Shown here: positions 19,588 to 30,084 of the stretch, piece after piece
Layout of the letters: each line of letters starts with the position of its first letter
How positions within the stretch are numbered: the stretch's first letter is position 1
NCBI GenBank assembly: GCA_016793265.1
Contig: JAEUHT010000114.1
Location: forward strand, 1 to 64,000
DNA length: 64,000 nt
Direction of reading: 5' to 3'
Source of the DNA: Planctomycetota bacterium
Lineage (GTDB): Bacteria > Planctomycetota > UBA1135 > UBA2386
The notes under the pieces: model-generated
Told to the model about the DNA's origin: nothing
Seen by the model: the letters and a program-made list of their open reading frames with translations, nothing else
Database searches by the model: none
Translations under genes and position numbers: made by a program

Positions 19588-20547
19588 TCAGCGATCGCGG
19601 TAGGTCTTGTGGCATTCCTTGCAGCTCTTGCCGAGCGAGTTGACGAGCTGGTCGGCGGTGGCGGCATCGTTGGCGCGCACGGCGGCGTCGAGCTGTTTGC
19701 TGGCGAGGATCGAGGCGTCGAGCGCCTTCAGGAAGTCGTCCTCCTTGACACACTCCTGGTCGGCGGCGACGCGGGCGAAGGCGGCGGCGAGGCGCTCGGT
19801 CTCGTGCGAGGCGACGAGGTCAGGGTGGTCGGCGGGCGCCTTCCAGCCGGCCTTCTGCGCGCGCTTCACGAAATCGAAGACCTGGTCGATCTCGTTCATC
19901 AGCGACACCATGCCGCTGGCCTGCGTCAGCTTCGGCAGCGTGTCCGGGTCGATGCGCAGCTGGTCTTTGGGCAGCGGGGCGGCGTTGCGCACCGACTGCC
20001 AGAGGCCCTGGTAGTCCTTGGCGGTGCCCGACACGCTCATGCGCGCCATGGCGGCCTCCGGCGTCAGCTTGCCGCACAATACGACGGCCGACGCCAGCGC
20101 CGCGGCGCTGCGGTGCTTGCCGTGGTGGCAGTGCATGTAGATCGGGCCGCCGCAGCTCGTGATCGCCTGGGCGAGTTCCTTCTGCCGCTCGACCGGCACC
20201 TTGTCGTAGCTGATCGGCAGGTGCACGTAGCGCATGCCGTACTTCTCGGCCAGCTCGACGTCGGGCAGCATGCCATCGACGGAGATGATGGTCTTGATGC
20301 CGAGCCCGGCCAGCGAACGCATGCCGGCCTCGTCCTCGGGGGCGCCGCCGCTCAGGAGATTGTCGTCATAGGTGACGATGTTGTGCACGCCGGGCAGTTC
20401 GGCGACCGTGGTGGCGGACTTGGCCGGCGGTGTGTAATGCTCGGTCGGCAGCACCCTCTGCTTCTGGCCCGAGGCGCACGCGGGGAGGAGGGCGAGCGCC
20501 GCGAGTGGCAGCAGGGAGAGGGGGAGCAGGATGCGTGAGGGGACCAT
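19588..20547 (-). CDS. Tyrosine-phosphatase / cytochrome c' fusion lipoprotein
   Basis: This is a 319-residue exported protein joining two unrelated domains. The N-terminus is a signal peptide with a lipobox-like LLPAC (Cys24). Residues 50-200 match a dual-specificity/tyrosine phosphatase fold: LSGGAPEDEAGMRSLAGLGI, then the P-loop MHCHHGKHRS with nucleophile Cys140 and Arg146 in a CX5R arrangement. Residues about 205-319 are a four-helix-type domain ending CKECHKTYR (309-317), the heme-attachment signature at the extreme C-terminus of cytochrome c'. It could be a heme- or gas-responsive periplasmic phosphatase; that is inference. It lies 49 bp upstream of the ferric-type ABC genes and may head that operon. 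Confidence 0.75.
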   Translation of the reverse strand: MVPSRILLPLSLLPLAALALLPACASGQKQRVLPTEHYTPPAKSATTVAELPGVHNIVTYDDNLLSGGAPEDEAGMRSLAGLGIKTIISVDGMLPDVELAEKYGMRYVHLPISYDKVPVERQKELAQAITSCGGPIYMHCHHGKHRSAAALASAVVLCGKLTPEAAMARMSVSGTAKDYQGLWQSVRNAAPLPKDQLRIDPDTLPKLTQASGMVSLMNEIDQVFDFVKRAQKAGWKAPADHPDLVASHETERLAAAFARVAADQECVKEDDFLKALDASILASKQLDAAVRANDAATADQLVNSLGKSCKECHKTYRDR

Positions 20548-20690
20548 TGGGCGCGCGCCTTGGCAACGGCCATGCCAGAGGCGCGGCGCTGCGCAGCGGG
20601 TGGCGGCGCGGGCCCGGCCCGGGCGCACCAGCTCGCGACTGGGCAGGGTAGGGCTGGCGGGTGTCACAAGAAAGTGAAGCACGTTCCATC

Positions 20691-20723
20691 TGCGTAACGA
20701 CGCAGGGCTTGGGCCTACGCCCA
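20691..20723. promoter_or_regulatory. Two adjacent inverted repeats in a divergent intergenic region
   Basis: TGCGT-aacg-ACGCA (20691-20704) is followed at once by TGGGC-ctac-GCCCA (20710-20714 / 20719-20723). They sit in the 223 bp between the divergent phosphatase/cytochrome fusion and the 420-residue heme-protein genes. They could be operators for a shared regulator. The evidence is symmetry and position only. Confidence 0.3.
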
Positions 20724-20754
20724 GGTGCGAACCCCGAGCCCTGCAGCGCGCCGC

Positions 20755-20760
20755 TAGGCT
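20755..20760 (+). promoter_or_regulatory. Candidate -10 hexamer of the 420-residue heme protein gene
   Basis: TAGGCT, 10 nt before ATG 20771, with no Shine-Dalgarno between them. Confidence 0.4.
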
Positions 20761-20770
20761 CTGCGCCACC

Positions 20771-22033
20771 ATGGCCCGCGCCGCCAGCCTCCACTTTCTG
20801 CTGCTCGGCTTCTTGGCGGCTCCGGCCGCTGCGCAGGGTTTCCACCAGCGCCTGGCCGTCGACTATGCGCGCACCGCGGCCGACAACGCCGCGACCGCGC
20901 TCGACCGGCGCCTCGCCGCCGGCGAACTCGACCTGCCGGCCGCCGGGCCGAGCGGCCGCCTGCGCGCCGTGCTGCGGGCCCTGACGGTGCCCGAGTCGAG
21001 CCAGATGCTGGTGTTCAGCAAGACCAGCCTGCAGCGGCACAGGATCTCGCCGGCCAGTCCGCGCGCGTTGTTCTTCTCTGCGGATGCCTACGTCGGTTGG
21101 GTGCCCGGAGCCGCGCAACTCGAGGTCGCCGTCGGCGACGCCCGCCTCGGCCTCGTCTTCTACACCGTAGCCCAGGATGCCGCGCAGCCGGCGCGCTTTG
21201 TGCGCGACGACTCCTGTCTGAGCTGCCACGCCAGCGAACGCACCGACGACGAACCGGGGTTGGTGCTGCGTTCGGTGTTCCCCGACGCCGACGGCCACCC
21301 GATCACCGCGGCCGGCGAAGTCGACGTCACGCTGCGCACGGCGTTGCGTGACCGCTGGGGCGGTTGGCTCGTCACCGGGTCCGCCGGTCCGCACCGCGGC
21401 AACGGCGTCGCTCGTCGCGACGAACGTGGCCGCTACGTGGTGGTGGCGCGCGAGGCCGCGGACCTGACCACGTTCGCCGACTGGTTCGATGCCGCCGCCT
21501 ACCCGGCGCCGCACAGCGACATCGCCACCCTGCTCGCGTTCGAGCAGCAGGCGACGCTGCACAACCTGCTGATCCGGTCGTCGCTGCAGATGCGCTGCCT
21601 GCTCGACAACGACCGCGCCGTGAACGGTCTGCTCGGCGAGTCCGGCCTGCGCGAGCAGACGGCGCGGGTGGCCGATCGGCTGGCGGAGGCGATCGTGGGC
21701 GCCCTGTTGTTCGCCGACGAAGCGGCCCTCGGCGGCCAGGTCAGGGCGGCTGAACCGGCCTTCGCACGCGACTTCGTGGCGGCCCTGCCGGTCGACGCCG
21801 ACGGCGGGCGGCTCGGCACCTTCGATCTCCGCCAGCGCCTTTTCACCCTGCCGCTGTCGCCGATGGTGCACGCGCCGGCTTTCGGCAACCTGCCCGCACC
21901 CCTGCGGGATCGGGTGCTGGCCCGGCTGCGCAGCGCGCTGCAGGACGGCAAGCTGCCGGCGGGGTGTTTCCTGACCGCGGCCCAGCGCCGCGCGCTCGAC
22001 CGGCACCTTCAGCAGACCTTGGCCGGGTACTGA
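20771..22033 (+). CDS. Exported protein with a single CxxCH heme site, function unknown
   Basis: This is a 420-residue protein with a cleavable signal peptide (FLAAPAAAQG). One c-type heme site, CLSCH, lies near residue 148 and is followed by SERTDDEPG. The preceding region contains VFSKTSLQRHRISPASPRA and a 'YVGW' segment that looks highly conserved in character. I recall similar blocks in planctomycete cytochrome-like hypothetical proteins but cannot name the family. The rest is alpha-helical, without a second heme site or obvious enzyme motif. It is divergent from the phosphatase/cytochrome c' fusion gene and shares its upstream region, so co-regulation is plausible. Confidence 0.65.
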   Translation: MARAASLHFLLLGFLAAPAAAQGFHQRLAVDYARTAADNAATALDRRLAAGELDLPAAGPSGRLRAVLRALTVPESSQMLVFSKTSLQRHRISPASPRALFFSADAYVGWVPGAAQLEVAVGDARLGLVFYTVAQDAAQPARFVRDDSCLSCHASERTDDEPGLVLRSVFPDADGHPITAAGEVDVTLRTALRDRWGGWLVTGSAGPHRGNGVARRDERGRYVVVAREAADLTTFADWFDAAAYPAPHSDIATLLAFEQQATLHNLLIRSSLQMRCLLDNDRAVNGLLGESGLREQTARVADRLAEAIVGALLFADEAALGGQVRAAEPAFARDFVAALPVDADGGRLGTFDLRQRLFTLPLSPMVHAPAFGNLPAPLRDRVLARLRSALQDGKLPAGCFLTAAQRRALDRHLQQTLAGY

Positions 22034-22043
22034 TGCCGACGGG

Positions 22044-22071
22044 TTGACTGCGGCGCTGCGACGGTTAACTT
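22044..22071 (+). promoter_or_regulatory. Candidate sigma-70 promoter for ispH
   Basis: TTGACT (22044-22049) and TAACTT (22066-22071) are separated by 16 nt in a patch that is AT-rich for this DNA. The predicted start would give a leader of about 40 nt holding GAGGAG before ATG 22119. Confidence 0.35.
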
Positions 22072-22118
22072 TGCATTGCCAAGTAAACGCGATCGGCGGC
22101 CGGCCGAGGAGTCCTGAC

Positions 22119-22979
22119 ATGCAAGTGTTGCGAGCGGACGAGATGGGCATGTGCTTTGGCGTGCGGGATGCGCTCACCACCATCGGCCGCGTCGCCGATC
22201 CGACGGCGGTGACCATCCACGGCGAGCTGGTGCACAACCCCGAGGTGTTGGCGATGCTCGATCGCCGCGGCTTCCACCGCGCCGACGAGGCCCGCCGCGG
22301 CGTGCCGGGGACGCCGGTCGTGCTGGTCACCGCGCACGGCGTCAGCGATCGCGAGCGCGAACGGCTGACGGCCGCCGGCAAGCAGCTGCTCGACACCACC
22401 TGCCCGCTGGTGCAGAAGGCGCACGCCGCGGCCAAGGAGCTCGCCGCCGAAGGTCGCCGCGTGGTCGTCATCGGCCGCGCCGACCACGTCGAGGTGCGCG
22501 GGCTCGTCGAGGACCTGGCGGCGCCGATCGTGGTCGCCAGCGAGGCTGAGGTGCTGCCCTGGCCCGAGCGGCGCCTCGGCGTGGTCAGCCAGACGACGAC
22601 GCCGGTGGCCCTGGCGCGCCGGATCGTCGCCCGCATCCGCGCCGAGAACCCGCACGCCGACGTGCGCGAGATCGACACCATCTGCGGCCCGACCAAGGCG
22701 CGCATCGAGGCGCTGGCGGCGCTGCTGCCGCGCATCGACGCCCTGGTGGTGGTGGGTGGGCACGGCTCCAACAACACGCGGCAGCTCGTGCAGCGCGGCG
22801 AGGCCGCCGGATTACGCACGCTGCACGTCGAGCACGCGGGCGAACTGCAGCCGGCGTGGTTCGTCGGCTGTCGCGTGGTCGGTCTCACCGCCGGCACGTC
22901 GACGTTGCCGCGCACGATCGACGAGGTCGCTAGCTGGCTCGGCCGTCTCGAATCGGCTCCCGTGCGCGGCTCGGCTTGA
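22119..22979 (+). CDS. ispH: 4-hydroxy-3-methylbut-2-enyl diphosphate reductase
   Basis: This is the 286-residue IspH (LytB), the last enzyme of the MEP isoprenoid pathway, reducing HMBPP to IPP and DMAPP with a [4Fe-4S] cluster. The three conserved cluster cysteines are in MCFGVRDAL (Cys12), TTCPLVQKAH and TICGPTKAR. Other family blocks are IHGELVHNPEV, TAHGV, VVGGHGSNNTRQL and the final GTSTLP. The start at ATG 22119 is supported by GAGGAG 8 nt upstream and by family alignment; a longer in-frame extension upstream would run through the promoter-like region and is rejected. Confidence 0.95.
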   Translation: MQVLRADEMGMCFGVRDALTTIGRVADPTAVTIHGELVHNPEVLAMLDRRGFHRADEARRGVPGTPVVLVTAHGVSDRERERLTAAGKQLLDTTCPLVQKAHAAAKELAAEGRRVVVIGRADHVEVRGLVEDLAAPIVVASEAEVLPWPERRLGVVSQTTTPVALARRIVARIRAENPHADVREIDTICGPTKARIEALAALLPRIDALVVVGGHGSNNTRQLVQRGEAAGLRTLHVEHAGELQPAWFVGCRVVGLTAGTSTLPRTIDEVASWLGRLESAPVRGSA

Positions 22980-23037
22980 CTGCTCTGCGGGGCGGGCTAG
23001 CCTGCCTTGCCGCCGCCCGCCCGCGGCCCCAGTGCCC

Positions 23038-24042
23038 GTGAGCGAGAACGACCAGAAGCAGCCGGATCCGGCGTCCGCCGCCACGCCGCCCGGAGGCGGC
23101 GCCAGGCCGGAGCAACTGCTGGCCAAGGAGGCCGCGTTCTGGGACCTGCAGGAAGAGCGCATCGGCAGCCTCTACGCGCGCCCGCACGACTGGCGCTTCG
23201 TGCCGAAGCTCGCCGACATCATCATCCGGCCGCGCGTCAAGACGCTGCTGCGGCTCCTGGGCACGCACCGGCAGGAGATCAAGTCGCTGGTCGACATCGG
23301 CTGCGGCAACGGCTGGCTGTGCCACGCCACGGCCAAGCGCGGCATCTTCTCCTACGGCATCGACCTGTCGCCGAAGAAGATCGAGACCGCCAAGCGCATG
23401 GCGAAGGAGCAGGGCATCGCCCACCTCTGCGAGTTCGTCGCCGCCGACGTGATGGACTGGCGGCCGCAGCAGCCGGTCGACCTGCTGACCTCACACGGCA
23501 GCCTGCACCACTTCCCCGAGTTCGCGAAGACGCTGACGTTCCTCGTCGAGCACCACCTGCGGCCGGACGGCTACATGCTGTTCGTCGAACCCAACCACGA
23601 GGGCATGGCGCCGGCGGTCGCCCAGCGGCTCTTGTGGTGGGGTCAGCACCCGTTCTGGAAGCGCTTCTTCGACATCGACTTCTACCTCGAGGTCACCGGC
23701 AAGCAGACGCTCGACGGGCCGGCGGCCGGCGGCGACGAGATGAACATCCGCCACGAGAGCCCGGCCGGCGTCGAGTTCTTCGGCGAGCACATCCACCTCG
23801 ACGACTACTTCCGCGAGCACTACGAGGTGATCGAGCGGCACTTCTACCACTACTACGCGAGCCACGCGACGAACGCGTTCTACGTGTTCATGAAGTCGAA
23901 GCTGATCCGCTTCGCCTGGCGGCTCATGCTGCCGTGGATCGTGCGGCGCGAGACGCGGTTGCTGCGCGACCCGAAGTACCAGCAGTTCGCCGAGGACGGC
24001 CTGTGGTTCCTGCGGCGCAAGCGGGACGCGGCCGCGCGATGA
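23038..24042 (+). CDS. Class I SAM-dependent methyltransferase
   Basis: This is a 334-residue soluble methyltransferase. SAM motif I is LVDIGCGNGWLCH, followed by an acidic residue at the end of strand 2 (SYGIDLSPKKIETA), motif II-like FVAADVMDW and LLTSHGSLHHF. The fold and HHF motif are as in methyltransferase_11/25-type enzymes. The C-terminal 120 residues (HIHLDDYFREHYEVIERHFY and a basic, aromatic tail) are unusual and may bind substrate or membrane. The substrate is unknown. The start is probably GTG 23038; GTG 23032 is in frame two codons earlier. A TAGCCT at 22998-23003 could be its -10. Confidence 0.75.
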   Translation: MSENDQKQPDPASAATPPGGGARPEQLLAKEAAFWDLQEERIGSLYARPHDWRFVPKLADIIIRPRVKTLLRLLGTHRQEIKSLVDIGCGNGWLCHATAKRGIFSYGIDLSPKKIETAKRMAKEQGIAHLCEFVAADVMDWRPQQPVDLLTSHGSLHHFPEFAKTLTFLVEHHLRPDGYMLFVEPNHEGMAPAVAQRLLWWGQHPFWKRFFDIDFYLEVTGKQTLDGPAAGGDEMNIRHESPAGVEFFGEHIHLDDYFREHYEVIERHFYHYYASHATNAFYVFMKSKLIRFAWRLMLPWIVRRETRLLRDPKYQQFAEDGLWFLRRKRDAAAR

Positions 24043-24077
24043 GCCGGAGCGGGCGGGCCGCCCGCCGCACCGGCCGG

Positions 24078-24083
24078 TAGACT
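24078..24083 (+). promoter_or_regulatory. Candidate -10 hexamer of the DUF502 gene
   Basis: TAGACT, 10 nt before ATG 24094, in otherwise very GC-rich sequence without a Shine-Dalgarno. Confidence 0.4.
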
Positions 24084-24093
24084 CGCCCGCCGC

Positions 24094-24684
24094 ATGAAGT
24101 CGAAGACGAGCCACATCACCCGCTGTCTGGTCGCCGGCATCGTGGCGCTGCTGCCGATGGGGGGCGCGGTGTTCTCGGTGGTCTGGCTGGAGGGTGCCTT
24201 GACCGCCTCGTGGCGCGACAAGGTGTCGTGGTACTTCCCGGGCCTCGGTCTCGTGCTGGCGCTGCTGGTGATCTACGGCGTCGGCCTGTTCGTGACGACC
24301 TTCGCCGGTCGCTGGTTGTGGCGGCGCACCGACCGCGCGCTCGAGCGGTTGCCGTTCGTCGGCACGCTCTACCAGTCGCTCAAGGAGGTGCTCGGCTACG
24401 ACTCGACGCGCGAGCGCTTCTTCCGCGGCGTCGTCGCCCTGCGCGCCGACGACGGCTACGAGATCGGCTTCGTCACCGGCGACGCGCCGGGCCCGGACGG
24501 CACGCCGCACGCGCTGGTGTTCGTGCCGAGTTCGCCGAACCCGACCAACGGCCGGCTGGTGCTGATCCGCCGCGAGCAACTGCTGCCGCTCGATGTCAAG
24601 ACCGCCGATGCCCTGCGCGCCCTGGTCTCGATGGGGAAGACGCCGCTCGGCCAGCGTGCGCAGGTCGCAGCGGCAGCCGGCTGA
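24094..24684 (+). CDS. DUF502-family membrane protein
   Basis: This is a 196-residue protein with two transmembrane segments near the N-terminus (CLVAGIVALLPMGGAVFSVV and GLGLVLALLVIYGVGLFVTT). A soluble domain follows, containing LPFVGTLYQSLKEV and VFVPSSPNPTNGRL, the hallmark blocks of DUF502. The family is widespread in Gram-negative bacteria and plants (COV-like) and has no settled biochemical function; a membrane-trafficking or envelope role is suspected. It lies 66 bp before sdhC. Confidence 0.88.
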   Translation: MKSKTSHITRCLVAGIVALLPMGGAVFSVVWLEGALTASWRDKVSWYFPGLGLVLALLVIYGVGLFVTTFAGRWLWRRTDRALERLPFVGTLYQSLKEVLGYDSTRERFFRGVVALRADDGYEIGFVTGDAPGPDGTPHALVFVPSSPNPTNGRLVLIRREQLLPLDVKTADALRALVSMGKTPLGQRAQVAAAAG

Positions 24685-24720
24685 TCGCGGCCTCCCCGCA
24701 CTGCAGCTTGTTGCAATCGT

Positions 24721-24748
24721 GGGCGTCGCTGCCGATCCTTCGACGCCC
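24721..24748 (+). promoter_or_regulatory. Hairpin abutting the sdhC start codon
   Basis: GGGCGTCG (24721-24728) and CGACGCCC (24741-24748) form a perfect 8-bp stem with a 12-nt loop, two bases before ATG 24751. It occupies the place where a ribosome binding site would lie, so it could limit sdhC translation or be an operator. Confidence 0.35.
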
Positions 24749-24750
24749 TC

Positions 24751-25433
24751 ATGACCTGGCTCTGTGACTTCTGGCGGTCGTCGGTCGGCGGCAAGCTGAC
24801 CATGGCGGTCACCGGCGTGTTGCTGTTCCTGTTCGTGGTTGGGCACCTGTTGGGCAACCTGCAGCTGTTCTCCGAGCCCGAGCATCTCGCCGACTACGCA
24901 AAACTCCTGCACCGCGAACCGGCCCTGCTGTGGGCCGTGCGCTGCGTGCTCGGCGGCGCCCTGCTGCTGCACGTGGTCACCGGCATCCGACTGGCCCGAC
25001 AGAATCGCGCGGCGCGACCGGTGAAGTACCAGAAGGAGGAGATCCTGGTCGCCAGCTTCGCCTCCCGCTCGATGCTGCTGACCGGCCTGACCACGCTCGG
25101 CTTCGTGGTCTACCACCTGCTGCACTTCACCGCCGGGGTCGTGCACGGGGCTGGGGCGGCCAAGGCCGGCAAGTTCGACGGCTTCGACGTGCACACGATG
25201 GTCGTGCGGAGCTTCGAGAACCCGAGCATCGCGCTCGCCTACGTCGGCTTCATGGTCGTGTTGTTCTTCCACCTCGCGCACGGCATCCAGAGCTTCGTCC
25301 AGACGCTGGGCCTGAACCATGCGCGCTACACGCCGGTCATCCGCCGGCTCAGCGTCGTCGTCGCGGGGCTGCTCGCCGGCGGCAACATCCTGCTCCCCCT
25401 GTCCGTGCTGTCCGGCATCGTCAAGGTGGCCCC

Positions 25434-25437
<4 letters not shown>
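24751..25437 (+). CDS. sdhC: Succinate dehydrogenase cytochrome b subunit
   Basis: This is a 228-residue membrane anchor of complex II with five hydrophobic segments. It is of the single-anchor, b-type class (one polypeptide in place of SdhC plus SdhD). Potential heme b ligands are His residues in [34 protein letters not shown] and [10 protein letters not shown]. It carries electrons between SdhB and the quinone pool. The stop overlaps the sdhA ATG (ATGA), and gene order is C-A-B. No Shine-Dalgarno is seen; a hairpin lies directly upstream. Confidence 0.92.
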
Positions 25438-27347
<1,910 letters not shown>

Positions 27348-27363
27348 CGAAGGGCTACAAGCG

Positions 27364-28161
<798 letters not shown>

Positions 28162-28162
28162 C

Positions 28163-28347
28163 CGCGAGGTCGGGCCGAAGGTCGATGGGACGTCGCGGCC
28201 GTCGTTGCTCGACGGCATCACCATGCTGCCGCCGGGCGCCCAGGTCATGGTGGGCGCCGGCGTGCTGCTGTCGCGGCGGGCACGTTGCTCCCCGGCAGCC
28301 TGTGGGGCCTGCTCTTCCTCGCGCTCGCTGCTCGCGGTCGAGTGTGA
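28163..28347 (+). pseudogene. Possible frameshifted remnant of a small membrane protein
   Basis: The interval between sdhB and the DUF4139 gene reads open in one frame through TMLPPGAQVMVGAGVLL and then, after a shift near 28271, continues in another frame as GTLLPGSLWGLLFLALAA to a stop at 28345-28347. Joined, these make a plausible hydrophobic C-terminus. Neither half alone looks like a complete protein. It may be a decayed gene, a sequencing indel, or chance in GC-rich DNA. No family is recognised. Nothing else is seen up to the -10-like hexamer at 28432. Confidence 0.25.
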
Positions 28348-28431
28348 TGTCGTGTTGGCGCGCGGCGACGGACCTGCCGGCGCCGGCCACCGGGCTTACC
28401 AACTGCTTGCGCAGGCACCGGGCGGTGGCGG

Positions 28432-28437
28432 TACGGT
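28432..28437 (+). promoter_or_regulatory. Candidate -10 hexamer of the DUF4139 gene
   Basis: TACGGT ends 6 nt before ATG 28444, the spacing for leaderless transcription. A weak -35-like TTGCGC lies 19 nt upstream of it. Confidence 0.4.
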
Positions 28438-28443
28438 CCCGGC

Positions 28444-30084
28444 ATGACGATGCTCCGCCTGTTGGTTCCGTTCGCGGTCGCCGGGCTCGTGGCCCAGGCG
28501 CCGCCTCCCGCCACCTTGGCCAGCACCTCGATGCCGGTGCGCGAGGTCACCGTGTTCAAGGATGGCCACGCCTACGTGGTCCGCGACACCACGCTGCCGG
28601 CGGGTGCGACCGAGGTCGTGCTCGACGATCTGCCGGCGCCCGTGCTCGGCACCTTCTGGCCGTTCGCCAGCGACGGCGCGCGGCTCGTCGCCGCGGTGGC
28701 CGGGCGCGACACGGTGGCGGACGAGCAGGTGGCCAGCGACCTCGGCCAGATCGCGCGCGCCAACCTCGGCAAGGACGTCGTCGTGATGACCGTCGACAAG
28801 GAACGGGTCGAAGGTCGGCTGCTCGACGCGCCGGCGAACAGCGGCATCGTGCAGGTGCTGCTGTTGCAGGGCGCCGAGGGCACGCGGGTGCTGCCGCTGG
28901 GCCAGGTGCGCGACCTGGCCGTGCACGGGGACTTCGTCGCCAAGGTGCGCGGCGAACGCCAGCGCGACCGGCTGACGCTGCGCGTCGAGGGTGGCGGCGC
29001 CACCAGCAAGGTGGGCCTCATGTACGTGCAGCACGGGTTGCGTTGGATCCCGGCCTACCGCGTCGAGATCGACGGCAAGGGCAAGGCGGAGGTGCGGCTC
29101 GAAGCGACGCTCGTCAACGACCTCGTCGACCTCGAACAGGCCGACGTCAACCTCGTCATCGGCGTGCCGAAGTTCGAGTTCGCCGGCCTCGTCGATCCGA
29201 TCTCGCTGCAGCGGGAGATGGCGCAGGTGGCGGCGAACTCGCGCGACATGCTGCAGTTCCAGAACCTCGCCAGCAACGCGATCATGACCCAGGTGGCCGG
29301 ATACGCGGAGGCGGCGCCGGCCGCGGGTGGGCCGGAGGTGGGCGGCGCCGACAGCAGCGAGGACCTGTTCGTGTTCCGTGTGCGCGGCGTGACGCTGCGG
29401 CGGGGTGAGCGCCTGGTGCTGCCGATCGGGGCCTGCACGCTGGGGTATCGCGACGTCTACCGCCTCGACGTGCCGTTTGCGCCGCCGATGGAGGTGCGGC
29501 AGAACCTGCAGAGTGAACGGCTGCTCGAACTGGCGCGCCAGCTCGCGGCGCCGAAGGTGCGCCACGCGCTGCGGCTGCGGAACGGCGACGACGCGCCGCT
29601 GACGACGGCGCCGGCGCTGGTGCTCGTGAACGGGCGTGTGCTGGCGCAGGGGCGCATGACCTACACGCCGAAGGGCGCCGAGACCGACCTCGAGATCAAC
29701 GTCGCCATCGACGTCGCGGTCGAGGTCGAGCAGCGCGAGACCAAGCGCGACCCGGGGCCGTTCCGGCTCGGCGACGACAACTATGCGCGCGTCGACCTCA
29801 CTGGCAGCATCGAGCTGCACAACCACAAGCCGATGCCGGTCGAGGTCGTCGTCACCAGGCGCACGCTCGGGCTCGGCGACGCCGCAGGCCAGGGTGGCGC
29901 GTGGTCTCAGCTCGACCTGGCGCAGCTCGGTGCCGATGGGGCGCGGCCGGCGTGGTGGGGCTGGTGGAACTGGCCCTACTGGTGGTTCGCCCGCAATGGC
30001 TTCGTCGAGTTCCGCTGGTCGGTGACGCTGCCGCCGGGCCAGCATGCGCGGCTCGAATCGGACTGGCACTACTTCTGGCGGTGA
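28444..30084 (+). CDS. DUF4139-domain exported protein (mucoidy-inhibitor-like)
   Basis: This is a 546-residue exported protein with a signal peptide ending near VAQAP. The N-terminal part (VREVTVFKDGHAYVVRDTTL ... EVVLDDLPA) and the later LMYVQHGLRWIPAYRVEI and ATLVNDLVDLEQADVNLVIG are diagnostic of the DUF4140/DUF4139 group, related to mucoidy inhibitor A. The function of that group is unresolved, with envelope or outer-surface association. An Ala-rich linker near 285-300 separates two beta-rich halves. The C-terminus has a strikingly Trp-rich stretch, AWWGWWNWPYWW, near residues 505-516, which may insert into a membrane or bind carbohydrate. Confidence 0.75.
   Translation: MTMLRLLVPFAVAGLVAQAPPPATLASTSMPVREVTVFKDGHAYVVRDTTLPAGATEVVLDDLPAPVLGTFWPFASDGARLVAAVAGRDTVADEQVASDLGQIARANLGKDVVVMTVDKERVEGRLLDAPANSGIVQVLLLQGAEGTRVLPLGQVRDLAVHGDFVAKVRGERQRDRLTLRVEGGGATSKVGLMYVQHGLRWIPAYRVEIDGKGKAEVRLEATLVNDLVDLEQADVNLVIGVPKFEFAGLVDPISLQREMAQVAANSRDMLQFQNLASNAIMTQVAGYAEAAPAAGGPEVGGADSSEDLFVFRVRGVTLRRGERLVLPIGACTLGYRDVYRLDVPFAPPMEVRQNLQSERLLELARQLAAPKVRHALRLRNGDDAPLTTAPALVLVNGRVLAQGRMTYTPKGAETDLEINVAIDVAVEVEQRETKRDPGPFRLGDDNYARVDLTGSIELHNHKPMPVEVVVTRRTLGLGDAAGQGGAWSQLDLAQLGADGARPAWWGWWNWPYWWFARNGFVEFRWSVTLPPGQHARLESDWHYFWR

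Noticed and set aside
22044-22118. In-frame upstream extension of ispH
   Set aside because: It would overlap a promoter-like TTGACT/TAACTT pair; ATG 22119 has a good Shine-Dalgarno and family fit.
20366-22915. Open frame of 849 codons on the minus strand
   Set aside because: It runs antisense to the one-heme protein and ispH; shadow composition.
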